A program made the position numbers and the translations under genes. The notes under the pieces were generated by a model that was given only the letters and a program-made list of their open reading frames with translations, did no database searches and was not told the DNA's origin. Positions 26,388 to 35,185 of a DNA stretch of 64,000 bases are shown here, piece after piece; position 1 is the stretch's first letter; the number at the start of each line of letters is the position of its first letter. The stretch covers positions 4,464,001 to 4,528,000 of the forward strand of contig NC_014934.1 in NCBI RefSeq assembly GCF_000186265.1. Direction: 5' to 3'. This DNA is from Cellulophaga algicola DSM 14237. GTDB lineage: Bacteria > Bacteroidota > Bacteroidia > Flavobacteriales > Flavobacteriaceae.

Positions 26388-26892
26388 AGTTGTATTGATT
26401 ATTTAAATAATGAAAACATTTAGTCGACTCTTCTTAGGTAGCTTACAATTAAATTAATTTTTTCAAAAAAAGAAGTTTTGGAAAAAAAATAATCTGCTTT
26501 CATTTTCGTCACGATACAATTTGAACTATTCAATATGCGCCTACCTTATCTAGTTTTTTCATAGACAAAACTTTTCAGAACGCTTTTAATTTAAACACAA
26601 TGGTAGGCACAGTGCTTTGCTTTTTGCTTCCAATAGTAAATTTCTAATACAATAGTAAGACTTAGCAATTCCGCTATCAATAGTTCAACTTTACTCTAAA
26701 TCCTATTCCCATATCATATTTTATAAGAAAAAAAATCGATTCATCCCAGCCATCATAGGATCCAGATTAGGATTATAAAAAACCAATTGGATTCTGCCTT
26801 CACCCAAAAATTCTATGAGACTAAGGCACTCATTATTATATAAGCCATAACACCTAAAAAAAAGCTTTTTTAAAAATCCTTTACGAGCCTAA
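26388..26892. other. Intergenic region, no feature seen
   Basis: About 505 bp of AT-rich DNA between two minus-strand genes. I find no convincing reading frame, RNA gene or strong hairpin. A promoter for the DUF6503-like gene should lie in the first 100 bp but no TAnnTTTG match on the minus strand stands out. Confidence 0.5.
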
Positions 26893-27936
26893 TTATCGTT
26901 TAGACAATAATAATTTGTGAATGAATTTTAGTTTTTCTACTACTGGTGGTGTTATTACAAAAGGATACACATCTGGTACTCCCATTGCCCTATTAATACT
27001 ATTTACGGCAAAAGATAACGGCACACAGGTCTGTACAATAACATCAAAGTCTTCTTTGGTATAGGGATCAAAGGATACTTTAGTTTTCATTATTCTAAGT
27101 TTCTTAATGGGCTTCACATTTACACCAAAAAAATAAGCGGTCTCCACCATATCCATAATGTGAAGGTAATGTGCCCAAGTTTCTGCCCAATCTTCCCAAG
27201 GGTGTGCCGTGGCATACTTACTTATATATGATTTTTCCCAATCTTTAGGTGCGCCATTCTTATAATACGCTGTTAGAGCATCGCCATAATTGTATTGCTC
27301 ATCTCCAAAAATAGCTCTAAATTCTGCTAATATATTTTGATTGGTGTACACTAACTGATCCCAGAAATAATGCCCAACTTCATGCCTAAGATGCCCTACT
27401 AACGTTCGGTAAGGTTCAGAAAATTGCTTTCGCATTTGCTCTCTTTTAACAGAATCTGCTTCTTTTAACAGAATAGTAACTACACCATTGGCATGACCTG
27501 TCATTAGATTAGGATCATCTTGTTGTACTACAAAATCAAAACACAGCCCGTTTTCATGGCGTAATTTACTCTTTAACGGCAAGCCTATTTTTTGCAATTG
27601 ATAAATTAATCGATGTTTAGCAATCTCTAAGTGCTGCCACTTTTCAAAATTTTCTACATCTGAAAGGTTAGGTATGGTGCGGTTAAGCTGACAAGCACTG
27701 CAATAGTCTTCCTTACTGCTTTTTTTAAGAACCCAATTACAAACATCGTATTCTTTATTTTTACAATATTTATATTCAATATTTTGACGATCAGAAAACA
27801 GAGACACTTCATTAGATTTAAAAGTCAGCATCTTGCGATCTTTAGCTCTAAACCCTGTTAAATGTCCACAATTTTCACACGAATAATTTTCAAAAAAAAC
27901 AGAGTGGTTACAGTGACCACATTGAAATATTTTCAT
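26893..27936 (-). CDS. Zinc-ribbon zincin metallopeptidase (Peptidase_Mx type)
   Basis: A 347-residue cytoplasmic protein. The N-terminus has two zinc-ribbon units (CGHC at 6-9 with CENC at 20-23; further cysteines at 58, 66, 79 and 82). The catalytic domain carries HEVGH at 185-189, preceded by HLR, and the downstream helix PWEDWAETWAHYLH that should supply the third ligand. This is the putative zinc-binding metallopeptidase family often found beside transglutaminase/ATP-grasp/alpha-E genes, as it is here, 102 bp downstream of the last of them. Cleavage of a peptide made or attached by that system is inference. Confidence 0.85.
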   Translation of the reverse strand: MKIFQCGHCNHSVFFENYSCENCGHLTGFRAKDRKMLTFKSNEVSLFSDRQNIEYKYCKNKEYDVCNWVLKKSSKEDYCSACQLNRTIPNLSDVENFEKWQHLEIAKHRLIYQLQKIGLPLKSKLRHENGLCFDFVVQQDDPNLMTGHANGVVTILLKEADSVKREQMRKQFSEPYRTLVGHLRHEVGHYFWDQLVYTNQNILAEFRAIFGDEQYNYGDALTAYYKNGAPKDWEKSYISKYATAHPWEDWAETWAHYLHIMDMVETAYFFGVNVKPIKKLRIMKTKVSFDPYTKEDFDVIVQTCVPLSFAVNSINRAMGVPDVYPFVITPPVVEKLKFIHKLLLSKR

Positions 27937-28038
27937 CTAAATTAGATTGTATTATTTTTTAAAGTCAGAAGGGATAATACCATTGACATTTTATAAATAC
28001 AAAATGGCGGCAAAAATAAGTAGAAAATTAATATTAAC

Positions 28039-28881
28039 TTATAATTTTTCAATGATTAATTCTGTATTTAGTTTAGAACTAGCACTACCTCTGATACCAC
28101 CAGAAACAGGCATTGTATGCTCATAATGTGCACTTGAAGCAATAGGAAAATGAGTGTTTCCCGTTAAAATACCATGACTTGGATCTAAACCAAACCAACC
28201 AATACCTGGTAAATACACATCTACCCAAGCATGGAGCTCATAAGCTGGTTTTACCATATCAAAATAATAATAACCACTAACAAAACGTGCCGCAAGACCT
28301 TGTTGCCTCAGTACGTTAATCAGCATCCAAGATAAGTCTCTACACGAACCTCTCTTTAATTGAAAAGTTTCATCTGGTATAAATGGCGCTCCATCTGCTC
28401 TATATTCAACACTAAAGTCATCATGCAATTGCTTGGTAAGATTGGTGAGGTATGGAATGGTATTAAAATTTGAACGCTGTAAAATGGATAAAGCATAATC
28501 ACTCAATACTTTTGAGATAGGCACTACTTCTAATGCAGAAAAAAGTAATTTTTTCTGTAAAACATTATATTGAAAAGGTAATGTATTAAAATTTTGGGGG
28601 TAAATTAAAAAATTAAAAGGGTTGTAAGGTTTCGTTTCAAGAACACTCTCTGCTTTAATGGTTAATTGAGAGGTCATACCTTCAAACCAGCAAAAATCTA
28701 CACTATTATTATCTTCATCTTGTACCATTTTATGACCCGCTGGTTGCGGAAGAATTGTTAATGCAAGCTCAGAAACATTAACATAAGATGTTTGGCTTGG
28801 ACGAAATCTTAAATAATGAGGTTCTAAAAAAACTTCTGAATCAAATAGATACGTTGTAATATGGGTGATTTTAAATTTCAT
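28039..28881 (-). CDS. Transglutaminase-like protein, block A
   Basis: A 280-residue transglutaminase-like (COG1305 type) protein without a signal peptide. An N-terminal beta domain (TYLFDSEVFLEPHYLRFRP) is followed by the papain-like core with Cys180 in KRGSCRDLSW, His217 in ELHAWVDVYLPG and Asp233 in GLDPSHG, so the catalytic triad is intact. Such proteins act as peptidases, amidases or amide transferases; the substrate here is unknown. It lies 56 bp after the alpha-E gene and probably shares its transcript. It is one of four transglutaminase modules in the 15-kb cluster. Confidence 0.88.
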   Translation of the reverse strand: MKFKITHITTYLFDSEVFLEPHYLRFRPSQTSYVNVSELALTILPQPAGHKMVQDEDNNSVDFCWFEGMTSQLTIKAESVLETKPYNPFNFLIYPQNFNTLPFQYNVLQKKLLFSALEVVPISKVLSDYALSILQRSNFNTIPYLTNLTKQLHDDFSVEYRADGAPFIPDETFQLKRGSCRDLSWMLINVLRQQGLAARFVSGYYYFDMVKPAYELHAWVDVYLPGIGWFGLDPSHGILTGNTHFPIASSAHYEHTMPVSGGIRGSASSKLNTELIIEKL

Positions 28882-28937
28882 TGACTACCTATTTTAGTGC
28901 TGACTTCATAAAGGTGATGAGGAAAAAAAATTTCCGT

Positions 28938-29897
28938 TTAATTAGTTATTTGATTTTCAATGGAAAAAAAAGATTCATAAACAGCTGTAGATACCCCATT
29001 TAGTTTTTGCTGAATATCATCTAGGTATTCATGCATACCTTTAGCAATAACATCATTTATAGCAGTATATTCCAGTTGTGATTTTAAAGCTCCTAATTGT
29101 TTTTGAGCGCTATTGCTAAATCCAAAAGAACTCCCTGATAACGTAATAAGAGATTGCTCTGCACTAATTAAGCATGCTAGTATTGATCTAGGAAATTCTG
29201 TATCTAAGATTAAAAACTCTGCTATACTTGACGAAGTGAGTTTTCCATGTTTTTTTCTATACATATCATAAGCACTTACCGACTTTAAAAGTGATGACCA
29301 CTGAATTAAGTCTAATGAAGAACCTACCTCATTAGGAGAATCTAATAAAAGATGATATTTTGTATCTAAAACTCGAGAGGTTTTATCTGCACGTTCTATT
29401 GCTTGTCCTAATTTGCCAAAATGCCATCCTTCATTTCTAGAAATAGTAGCATCGTACATACCATAAAGTAGTTGACACCCATTTTTAACATTAGTGAAAA
29501 ATTCTCTTAAATTGTTCTCTTTATGACACTTGTTTTCTAAACCTGCTTTAACTAGATAATTTAGGGCGTTAATTTGCTCCCAAAATTCTTTCGTTATTTC
29601 AGGGCGTATGGCACGCGCATTTTCCCTTGCATTTAAAATACAATTGTAAATAGAATTTGGATTTTTTTCATCAAAAGCTAAAAAATAAATCACCTTAGAT
29701 TTAGATACTTTCGTGTTTAATGATTTATACAATTCCCAATCTCCAGTAATCACTACAATAGGTTTCCATTGCTGCTCTTCATCGGGCGGCATTTCTAGTG
29801 ATAAGTTATAATTTACATCCATAAATCGCGCATAATTTTCTGCACGTTCTAGATACCTATTCATCCAATATATTGTGTTCGCTACTCTACCAAGCAT
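28938..29897 (-). CDS. Alpha-E domain protein (COG2307)
   Basis: A 319-residue all-helical protein of the alpha-E family, beginning MLGRVANTIYWMNRYLERAE, the characteristic N-terminal helix with its RYLERAE motif. Alpha-E proteins occur almost only beside circularly permuted ATP-grasp and transglutaminase genes; their activity is unknown. It starts 11 bases after the ATP-grasp stop. A diverged copy is fused to an ATP-grasp domain in block B (35182-37734). Confidence 0.9.
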   Translation of the reverse strand: MLGRVANTIYWMNRYLERAENYARFMDVNYNLSLEMPPDEEQQWKPIVVITGDWELYKSLNTKVSKSKVIYFLAFDEKNPNSIYNCILNARENARAIRPEITKEFWEQINALNYLVKAGLENKCHKENNLREFFTNVKNGCQLLYGMYDATISRNEGWHFGKLGQAIERADKTSRVLDTKYHLLLDSPNEVGSSLDLIQWSSLLKSVSAYDMYRKKHGKLTSSSIAEFLILDTEFPRSILACLISAEQSLITLSGSSFGFSNSAQKQLGALKSQLEYTAINDVIAKGMHEYLDDIQQKLNGVSTAVYESFFSIENQITN

Positions 29898-29908
29898 AAT
29901 TTTTTAAT

Positions 29909-31348
29909 TTAATGATTTAATACCCATGTATCTTTACTTCCGCCACCTTGTGAAGAATTAACTACAATTGATCCTTTTTTTAATGCTACACGAGTTAATG
30001 CTCCAGGGATAATTTTAATATCATCACCATAAAGTGCGTATGGTCTTAAATCAACATGTCTTCCTTCTATTGTATTTTCATCAGTAATAGTAGGCACCCT
30101 AGACAAATTAATCATAGGTTGCGCTATATAATTTCTAGGGTTATGCTTAATTTTCGCAATGAATTCTTGCTGTTCTTTTTTTGTAGATTTTGGACCTACA
30201 AGCATTCCATACCCCCCAGAGGCATCTGTTTGCTTAACTACTAAATTATGTATATTTTCAAGAACATATTTGCGGTCTTGTTCTTCATCACAGATATATG
30301 TTTTTACATTTGGTAAAATCATATCTTCTCCTAAATAATACTTTATAATTCTTGGAATATAGGCATAAACGGCTTTATCATCCACTACTCCTGTTCCTGG
30401 TGCATTAACCAAAACCACATTACCTTTTAAATAGGCATTAAATAATCCAGGGGTTCCTAGAACTGAATTTTTGTTGAATGCTAAAGGATCAATAAATTCA
30501 TCATCTACACGACGGTAAATAACATCTACACGTTTTAAACCATTGGTTGTAATGGTATAAACGATTTCATCTTTTACGATTAAATCTTTACCTTCTACCA
30601 ACTCTGCTCCCATTTGTTGTGCTAGATAGGAATGCTCAAAATAGGCAGAATTAAATATTCCAGGCGTTAAGACAACTACCGTTGGGTTTTCTGCATCGGT
30701 AAGTGATTCTAAAGTATCTCTTAAAATATGCGTATAGTCATACACAGGCTTTACCCCTAGTTTTTCAAATAGCTCAGGAAAAGTTCGTTTTAAAATTTCT
30801 CTATTTTCTAGCATATAGGATACCCCAGAAGGACAGCGCAAATTATCTTCGAGTACATAATATTGCCCGTCTCCTCCCTTAATTAAATCAGACCCTGTGA
30901 TGTGACACCAAATATCTTTTGGGGGCTTAAAACCTTCTAATTCTTTCAAATACGAAATACTTGAAAAAATCATCTCTTTAGGAATAATTTTATCCTTTAA
31001 AACCTTTTGATCGTTATAAATATCTTGAATGAACAAATTAAGGGCTTTAATACGTTGCTGTAAGCCTCTTTCTAAATGTGTCCATTCCTTGTGATCAATA
31101 ATTCTTGGAATAATGTCTAAATGAAGAATACGTTCTACGCCTTGATTGTCACTATACACATTAAAAGTCATACCCAGAGATAGTTGTGCTCTATCTGTAG
31201 CATGCTGTAAAGTGCTTAGTTTTTTAGGACTCATTTTTTGGAGTCGCTCTAAAAACAATTTGTAATTTGGCCTAACGGTGTTATTTTCATCAAACATTTC
31301 ATCATAAAACCCTTTGGTTTCGTAAGCTGAGAAATCTAATTTTGGCAT
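29909..31348 (-). CDS. Circularly permuted ATP-grasp protein (COG2308), block A
   Basis: A 479-residue circularly permuted type-2 ATP-grasp protein, predicted in the literature on amidoligases to form amide or peptide bonds using ATP. Visible blocks: DNLRCPSGVSYMLENRE, a strand-loop LTPGIFNSAYFEHS, the metal/nucleotide motif YRRVDDEFIDP, a glycine-rich loop VVKQTDASGGYGMLVG with its lysine, and the terminal IIPGALTRVA..GGGSKDTWVL. All expected ATP-site elements look intact, in contrast with the fused copy in block B. It is first gene of block A. Confidence 0.9.
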   Translation of the reverse strand: MPKLDFSAYETKGFYDEMFDENNTVRPNYKLFLERLQKMSPKKLSTLQHATDRAQLSLGMTFNVYSDNQGVERILHLDIIPRIIDHKEWTHLERGLQQRIKALNLFIQDIYNDQKVLKDKIIPKEMIFSSISYLKELEGFKPPKDIWCHITGSDLIKGGDGQYYVLEDNLRCPSGVSYMLENREILKRTFPELFEKLGVKPVYDYTHILRDTLESLTDAENPTVVVLTPGIFNSAYFEHSYLAQQMGAELVEGKDLIVKDEIVYTITTNGLKRVDVIYRRVDDEFIDPLAFNKNSVLGTPGLFNAYLKGNVVLVNAPGTGVVDDKAVYAYIPRIIKYYLGEDMILPNVKTYICDEEQDRKYVLENIHNLVVKQTDASGGYGMLVGPKSTKKEQQEFIAKIKHNPRNYIAQPMINLSRVPTITDENTIEGRHVDLRPYALYGDDIKIIPGALTRVALKKGSIVVNSSQGGGSKDTWVLNH

Positions 31349-31806
31349 GAAAAAAGTGTGAATTTATTCCAGATTTAATGCACCTTTTTTTTGCTGAAAA
31401 ATCAGCTTAAAAAAAAGATTATTTGTAAATTAAAAAAGGAGTGATTAAAAAATGTGATATACTACCCATTGTAGCATATGCTCTCAATATACAAAAAATA
31501 AGGGAATATCCTACACTTTTACAGCATAAACTATGAGTTTTCTACTATTTAAGTGCTAAACACTTATAAATCAATAATTACATAAATTATAGTTTTACAC
31601 CAAATACACTTTAATCCTATGCATTAGTATTAGCTCAGTAAAAGTAATATATTATAAAAATACTTGATGTAAACTTGTCGTGTATTTTTTAATAGGTACG
31701 CTAGAATAAATCAATGAGTCCAAAGCCTAATTAATGGGTTATACCCAATTCACAAATAGCTATAGTTTTTTTCAAATGCAACAACGCTTTTAGCTTAAGG
31801 ATAATT
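31349..31806. other. Intergenic region upstream of block A
   Basis: About 460 bp, strongly AT-rich, without a supported gene. It should contain the block A promoter, but I see no clean TAnnTTTG/TTG pair on the minus strand. No hairpin other than the terminator next to it. Confidence 0.45.
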
Positions 31807-31810
31807 ACCC

Positions 31811-31850
31811 CACAAAAAAAAAGCTCCTACATTAGGAGCTTTCTTTGTGG
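31811..31850 (-). terminator. Terminator of the glycine-rich protein gene
   Basis: A 10-bp stem AAAGCTCCTA/TAGGAGCTTT with a CAT loop, extended outside by CCCACAAA/TTTGTGGG pairing. On the minus strand it ends in a T-run, just after the gene stop at 31862. Confidence 0.87.
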
Positions 31851-31861
31851 GTAAACTTTTC

Positions 31862-32635
31862 TTATTGACTCAGATCTGCCTTGAACCAAAAATCTATAGT
31901 TACTTCTTCTGGTCTTTGATCTTGGTCTGGTCGATCTCCACCCTGAGATCCACCTCGGCCTCCTCCGCCACCAGGTCCACCGCCTTGACCACCACGACCT
32001 CCTTGGTCTCTGCCTCCAAAACTAACATTTGAGGATTCTTTCTGTTCCTTTTCTATTTTTGTAGTTACTATACCTATCGTCAATTTTGAGACATCAATAG
32101 GATTTACTGTGATATTTTTTATAGGCATTATTAGCTCATAATGTAAGAGTCCTGCATCTTTATCATAGTCATATGCTATACTGATCCCTAGATTATTGAG
32201 ATCTAAATGAAATTCTTGAACCAAATCAGGAGTACTATAGCGTGCCATTTTTGACAGCCCTACCAATACAGCCAAAATATCTGGTCTTTTTTCGTGCTCT
32301 ATTTCTTGTCGTACTCCACTTGTGCCGCGTGCGTTTTCACTTCCATTGCCCATAGCTTGTGGTGCAGTTACTTCAGAAGGATATTGCACAGATACGTTCT
32401 TTTTCCGTTTCCCTTTTACATCAAAATAAATAGAAAACCCACCATGTAACATAGAGACCATCGTTGCCTCATCTGTTGTACCTAAGTGTACATAAATATT
32501 TTTAGCATCCATAGTACTGCTATAGTTTATAGTCCCTTCACTATTTTCATGAGGTGCTTGAGCCTGAGTTTTTAAAACCCCGAACACTCCTAGAATACAA
32601 AGCGACATTAAAATCTTATTAAAAATAAACTTCAT
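31862..32635 (-). CDS. Secreted protein with Gly/Arg/Asp-rich segment
   Basis: A 257-residue exported protein of unknown function; signal peptide ends near KTQAQA. The body (30-205) is a beta-rich domain without recognisable catalytic motif. Residues about 206-245 are a low-complexity stretch of glycine with arginine, aspartate and glutamine (units like GGRGGQGG and GGDRPDQDQ), followed by a short strand EVTIDFWFKADLSQ. The Gly-rich part may be a flexible linker or calcium-interacting loop. It sits between the two blocks of the transglutaminase cluster but with its own terminator, so membership in that system is doubtful. Confidence 0.7.
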   Translation of the reverse strand: MKFIFNKILMSLCILGVFGVLKTQAQAPHENSEGTINYSSTMDAKNIYVHLGTTDEATMVSMLHGGFSIYFDVKGKRKKNVSVQYPSEVTAPQAMGNGSENARGTSGVRQEIEHEKRPDILAVLVGLSKMARYSTPDLVQEFHLDLNNLGISIAYDYDKDAGLLHYELIMPIKNITVNPIDVSKLTIGIVTTKIEKEQKESSNVSFGGRDQGGRGGQGGGPGGGGGRGGSQGGDRPDQDQRPEEVTIDFWFKADLSQ

Positions 32636-32799
32636 TTTTTTTTAATTATGTACGATTTGCGCTAAACCTAAGAAATAATAAATGGCAAATTCCATATGTT
32701 CAGTGAACGCCCTATAGTTCTTGGTGAATACAGCATAACTTCCTATTCCATTAATTTAGTTCTCGCTATGCATCTCTCTATAATCCTAACAGGAATCCT

Positions 32800-32807
32800 T
32801 ATCTTTA
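32800..32807 (+). promoter_or_regulatory. Crp-like gene promoter -7 element
   Basis: TATCTTTA, one mismatch from TAnnTTTG, 28 bases before the TTG start at 32836. Confidence 0.45.
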
Positions 32808-32835
32808 CAGACCTAATTATGATGATTAAATAATT

Positions 32836-33405
32836 TTGCAACAGATAAAAGCTTACTTAGATCAAATAGCGACCATATCTACTAAAGATTGGGAATATTT
32901 TACGTCTAAATTACAAGGTCGTGTGATTCCGAAAAAGACTATTTTTTTAAAAATCAATGAGATTGAAAACCATATTTCATTTATTGAATCTGGTGTAGTA
33001 CGCTTGTTTATTCCCAAAGAGGACCCTGAAAAAGAAATTACTTTTGGTTTTAGTTTTGAAAACCAATTTATCAGTGCTTATGACTCATTCTTAACACAGC
33101 AACCTTCTGCATATCAACTAGAGACCCTTACAGAAACAACCCTTTTGAGTATTACCTATAGCGATTTACAAGCGGTCTATCAGAATACCCAAATAGGAAA
33201 TCTTATTGGTAGGCTAACCGCAGAACGTCTCTTTTTATTAAAATCTAAACGCGAACAAAACTTACTAAATCTAACTGCAGAAGAGCGTTATTTAAAATTA
33301 TTTAAAGAACGTCCGGAGCTCATAAAAGTGATTCCCTTAAAATATATTAGCTCCTACATTGGTGTTACCGCACAAGCCTTAAGCCGTATTAGAAAGCGTC
33401 TATAG
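32836..33405 (+). CDS. Crp/Fnr family transcriptional regulator
   Basis: A 189-residue regulator with an N-terminal cyclic-nucleotide-binding-type beta roll (about 15-115; FIESGVVRLFIPKEDPEKEITFGF cut to its core SGVVRLF) and a C-terminal winged helix (about 150-189) with the recognition helix ISSYIGVTAQALSRIRKRL. There are no Fnr-like iron-sulfur cysteines. The start is the TTG at 32836: no in-frame ATG lies nearby and the preceding in-frame stop is only nine bases upstream. It precedes the desaturase gene on the same strand by 68 bp, but that gene has its own strong promoter; control of lipid desaturation is possible but unproven. Confidence 0.85.
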   Translation: MQQIKAYLDQIATISTKDWEYFTSKLQGRVIPKKTIFLKINEIENHISFIESGVVRLFIPKEDPEKEITFGFSFENQFISAYDSFLTQQPSAYQLETLTETTLLSITYSDLQAVYQNTQIGNLIGRLTAERLFLLKSKREQNLLNLTAEERYLKLFKERPELIKVIPLKYISSYIGVTAQALSRIRKRL

Positions 33406-33430
33406 TACGCGTTTTATTGATTTAGGTTCA

Positions 33431-33461
33431 TTGTTTTTCGATAAACAACACCTTATCTTTG
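33431..33461 (+). promoter_or_regulatory. Desaturase promoter, textbook flavobacterial form
   Basis: TTG at 33431-33433, 20-base spacer, TATCTTTG at 33454-33461. ATG 33474 is 12 bases downstream, so the leader is only a few bases long. Confidence 0.82.
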
Positions 33462-33473
33462 TAAAAAAAAGTT

Positions 33474-34217
33474 ATGGCAGTAATCATTTTTGTTTTAGTG
33501 CTTTGGTATGGAGGCTTGTTTTTTCAATCTTTCTTTTTACACCGTTATGCAGCACACCAAGTATTTACCATGTCTAAAACCATGGAGCGTATTACCTTTA
33601 TTCTAACTTGGATATTTCAAGGATCTAGTTATTTAAGCGCGTATGGCTATGGTGTTATGCACCGCATGCACCACGCTTATACAGATACCGATAAAGATCC
33701 GCACTCCCCTTCTCATGATGCAAATTTATTTGCGATGATGTGGCGTACAAAGAACATCTATCAAGATATCAATAAAGAACGGATTGCTATTGATCAGCGT
33801 TTTACGAAGAACGTACCACAATGGAAAGCGTTTGATAAATTCGCTAGTTCACGTATTTCTAGAGTTCTTTGGATTTCTATGTACATTCTATTTTTCGCCT
33901 TATTCACCACAGCAACATGGCAATGGGCTTTACTTCCTATCACCTTTTTAATGGCACCTATTCATGGGGTAATTATTAACTGGTTTGGTCATATTTATGG
34001 TTATGTAAATTATCAAATGAAGAATACAAGTAAAAACTTATTCCGATTTGATTTTCTAATGATGGGCGAAGGCTATCATAACAACCACCATAGGCATGCA
34101 AATAGAGCCAATTTTGGGGTTAAATGGTACGAGATTGATGTTACTTATGTGATCATAAGATTATTAGACGCCTTCGGATTTATTCAATTAAAGAGAATTG
34201 CGATTAAAGATAAATAG
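33474..34217 (+). CDS. Acyl-CoA/fatty acid desaturase
   Basis: A 247-residue integral membrane diiron desaturase that introduces a double bond in fatty acyl chains. The three histidine clusters are present: HRYAAH at 23-28, HRMHH at 63-67 and HNNHH near 197-201. Two pairs of hydrophobic segments separate them. It is shorter than many delta-9 desaturases (about 300) but typical of compact bacterial members. It is monocistronic between a strong promoter and a long terminator. The regulator upstream may act on it. Confidence 0.93.
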   Translation: MAVIIFVLVLWYGGLFFQSFFLHRYAAHQVFTMSKTMERITFILTWIFQGSSYLSAYGYGVMHRMHHAYTDTDKDPHSPSHDANLFAMMWRTKNIYQDINKERIAIDQRFTKNVPQWKAFDKFASSRISRVLWISMYILFFALFTTATWQWALLPITFLMAPIHGVIINWFGHIYGYVNYQMKNTSKNLFRFDFLMMGEGYHNNHHRHANRANFGVKWYEIDVTYVIIRLLDAFGFIQLKRIAIKDK

Positions 34218-34238
34218 TTTAAGCTATTAAGTAAATTT

Positions 34239-34295
34239 AAAAAACCATAAAATAAAAATACAGCATTGCTGTATTTTTATTTTATGGTTTTTTTT
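34239..34295. terminator. Long bidirectional terminator
   Basis: A perfect palindrome of about 26 bp per arm centred at 34266 (core CAGCA T TGCTG), with A-rich left and T-rich right ends, between the convergent desaturase and block B genes. Confidence 0.88.
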
Positions 34296-34309
34296 AATCT
34301 AAGCTCCTA

Positions 34310-35185
34310 TTACGCTTTACGAGTCACATCTACGGTAACCTCCATATGCTGACCTCCTCCAGAATACACGATTCCTTTTAACGGAACAACATCAGAAAAA
34401 TCACGCCCTTTAGCAACACGTATATGTTGGTCTGATACTAAAAGATTATTTGTAGCATCAAACTCTACCCAGCCAGTATCAGGAATATATAAAGACATCC
34501 AAGCATGTGAGGCGTCTGCGCCTGCTAACTTTGGTTTCCCTGGCGGTGGAATGGTTTCAATATATCCGCTTATATACCTAGCAGACAAACCAATAGAACG
34601 AACGCAGGCCAAACCAAAATGCGCATAATCTTGACATACTCCCTTTTTATGTTTAAACACTTCTGCTAAAGGAGTACTTATTTCAGTAAATCCTGGTGTA
34701 AACGTAAAATCGGTAAAAATACGCGTATTTAATTCAAGCATAGCTTCCATTATAGGCCTATTAGGTGTAAAAGATTCTAAAGCGTACGCACGAATGTCCC
34801 TTAAAAAGGTAACATGGGGCGATTCTAAATAAAATTGCCTTATATCATTAGAGGTATCTATTGATTGCAGGAGTTTAACTACCGATTCCCAAGCAGGAGT
34901 TTCTGCAGGAGGTATCGTTAACCAAGTAGGTGGAAATACGGTAATGAGATTGGTACTCTCTACCACAAGCTTTTTATGAGCTTTTTGAACTGAAAAGTAG
35001 AAATACTTATTTTCAAAAAAATCTTCACGTTCCATTACAAAGTTAGGTTCAGGATCAATGGTACACTTCGTGGAATTGATCTCCTGAAACTCATTATTAC
35101 CACTAACTTGAAATACTATATTATGGCACAACGAAACCAGTGACTGATATTCGTATACTGTTTTATGCTTCACTTCGTAAATCAT
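34310..35185 (-). CDS. Transglutaminase-like protein, end of block B
   Basis: A 291-residue transglutaminase-like protein without signal peptide. Catalytic residues: Cys184 in KKGVCQDYAHF, His227 in ASHAWMSLYIPDTGW and Asp243 in EFDATNN. Its N-terminal beta domain starts MIYEVKHKTVYEYQ. The start overlaps the stop of the ATP-grasp/alpha-E gene by four bases (ATGA), so translation is likely coupled. Proteins of this type always accompany COG2308/COG2307 pairs; substrate unknown. Confidence 0.89.
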   Translation of the reverse strand: MIYEVKHKTVYEYQSLVSLCHNIVFQVSGNNEFQEINSTKCTIDPEPNFVMEREDFFENKYFYFSVQKAHKKLVVESTNLITVFPPTWLTIPPAETPAWESVVKLLQSIDTSNDIRQFYLESPHVTFLRDIRAYALESFTPNRPIMEAMLELNTRIFTDFTFTPGFTEISTPLAEVFKHKKGVCQDYAHFGLACVRSIGLSARYISGYIETIPPPGKPKLAGADASHAWMSLYIPDTGWVEFDATNNLLVSDQHIRVAKGRDFSDVVPLKGIVYSGGGQHMEVTVDVTRKA

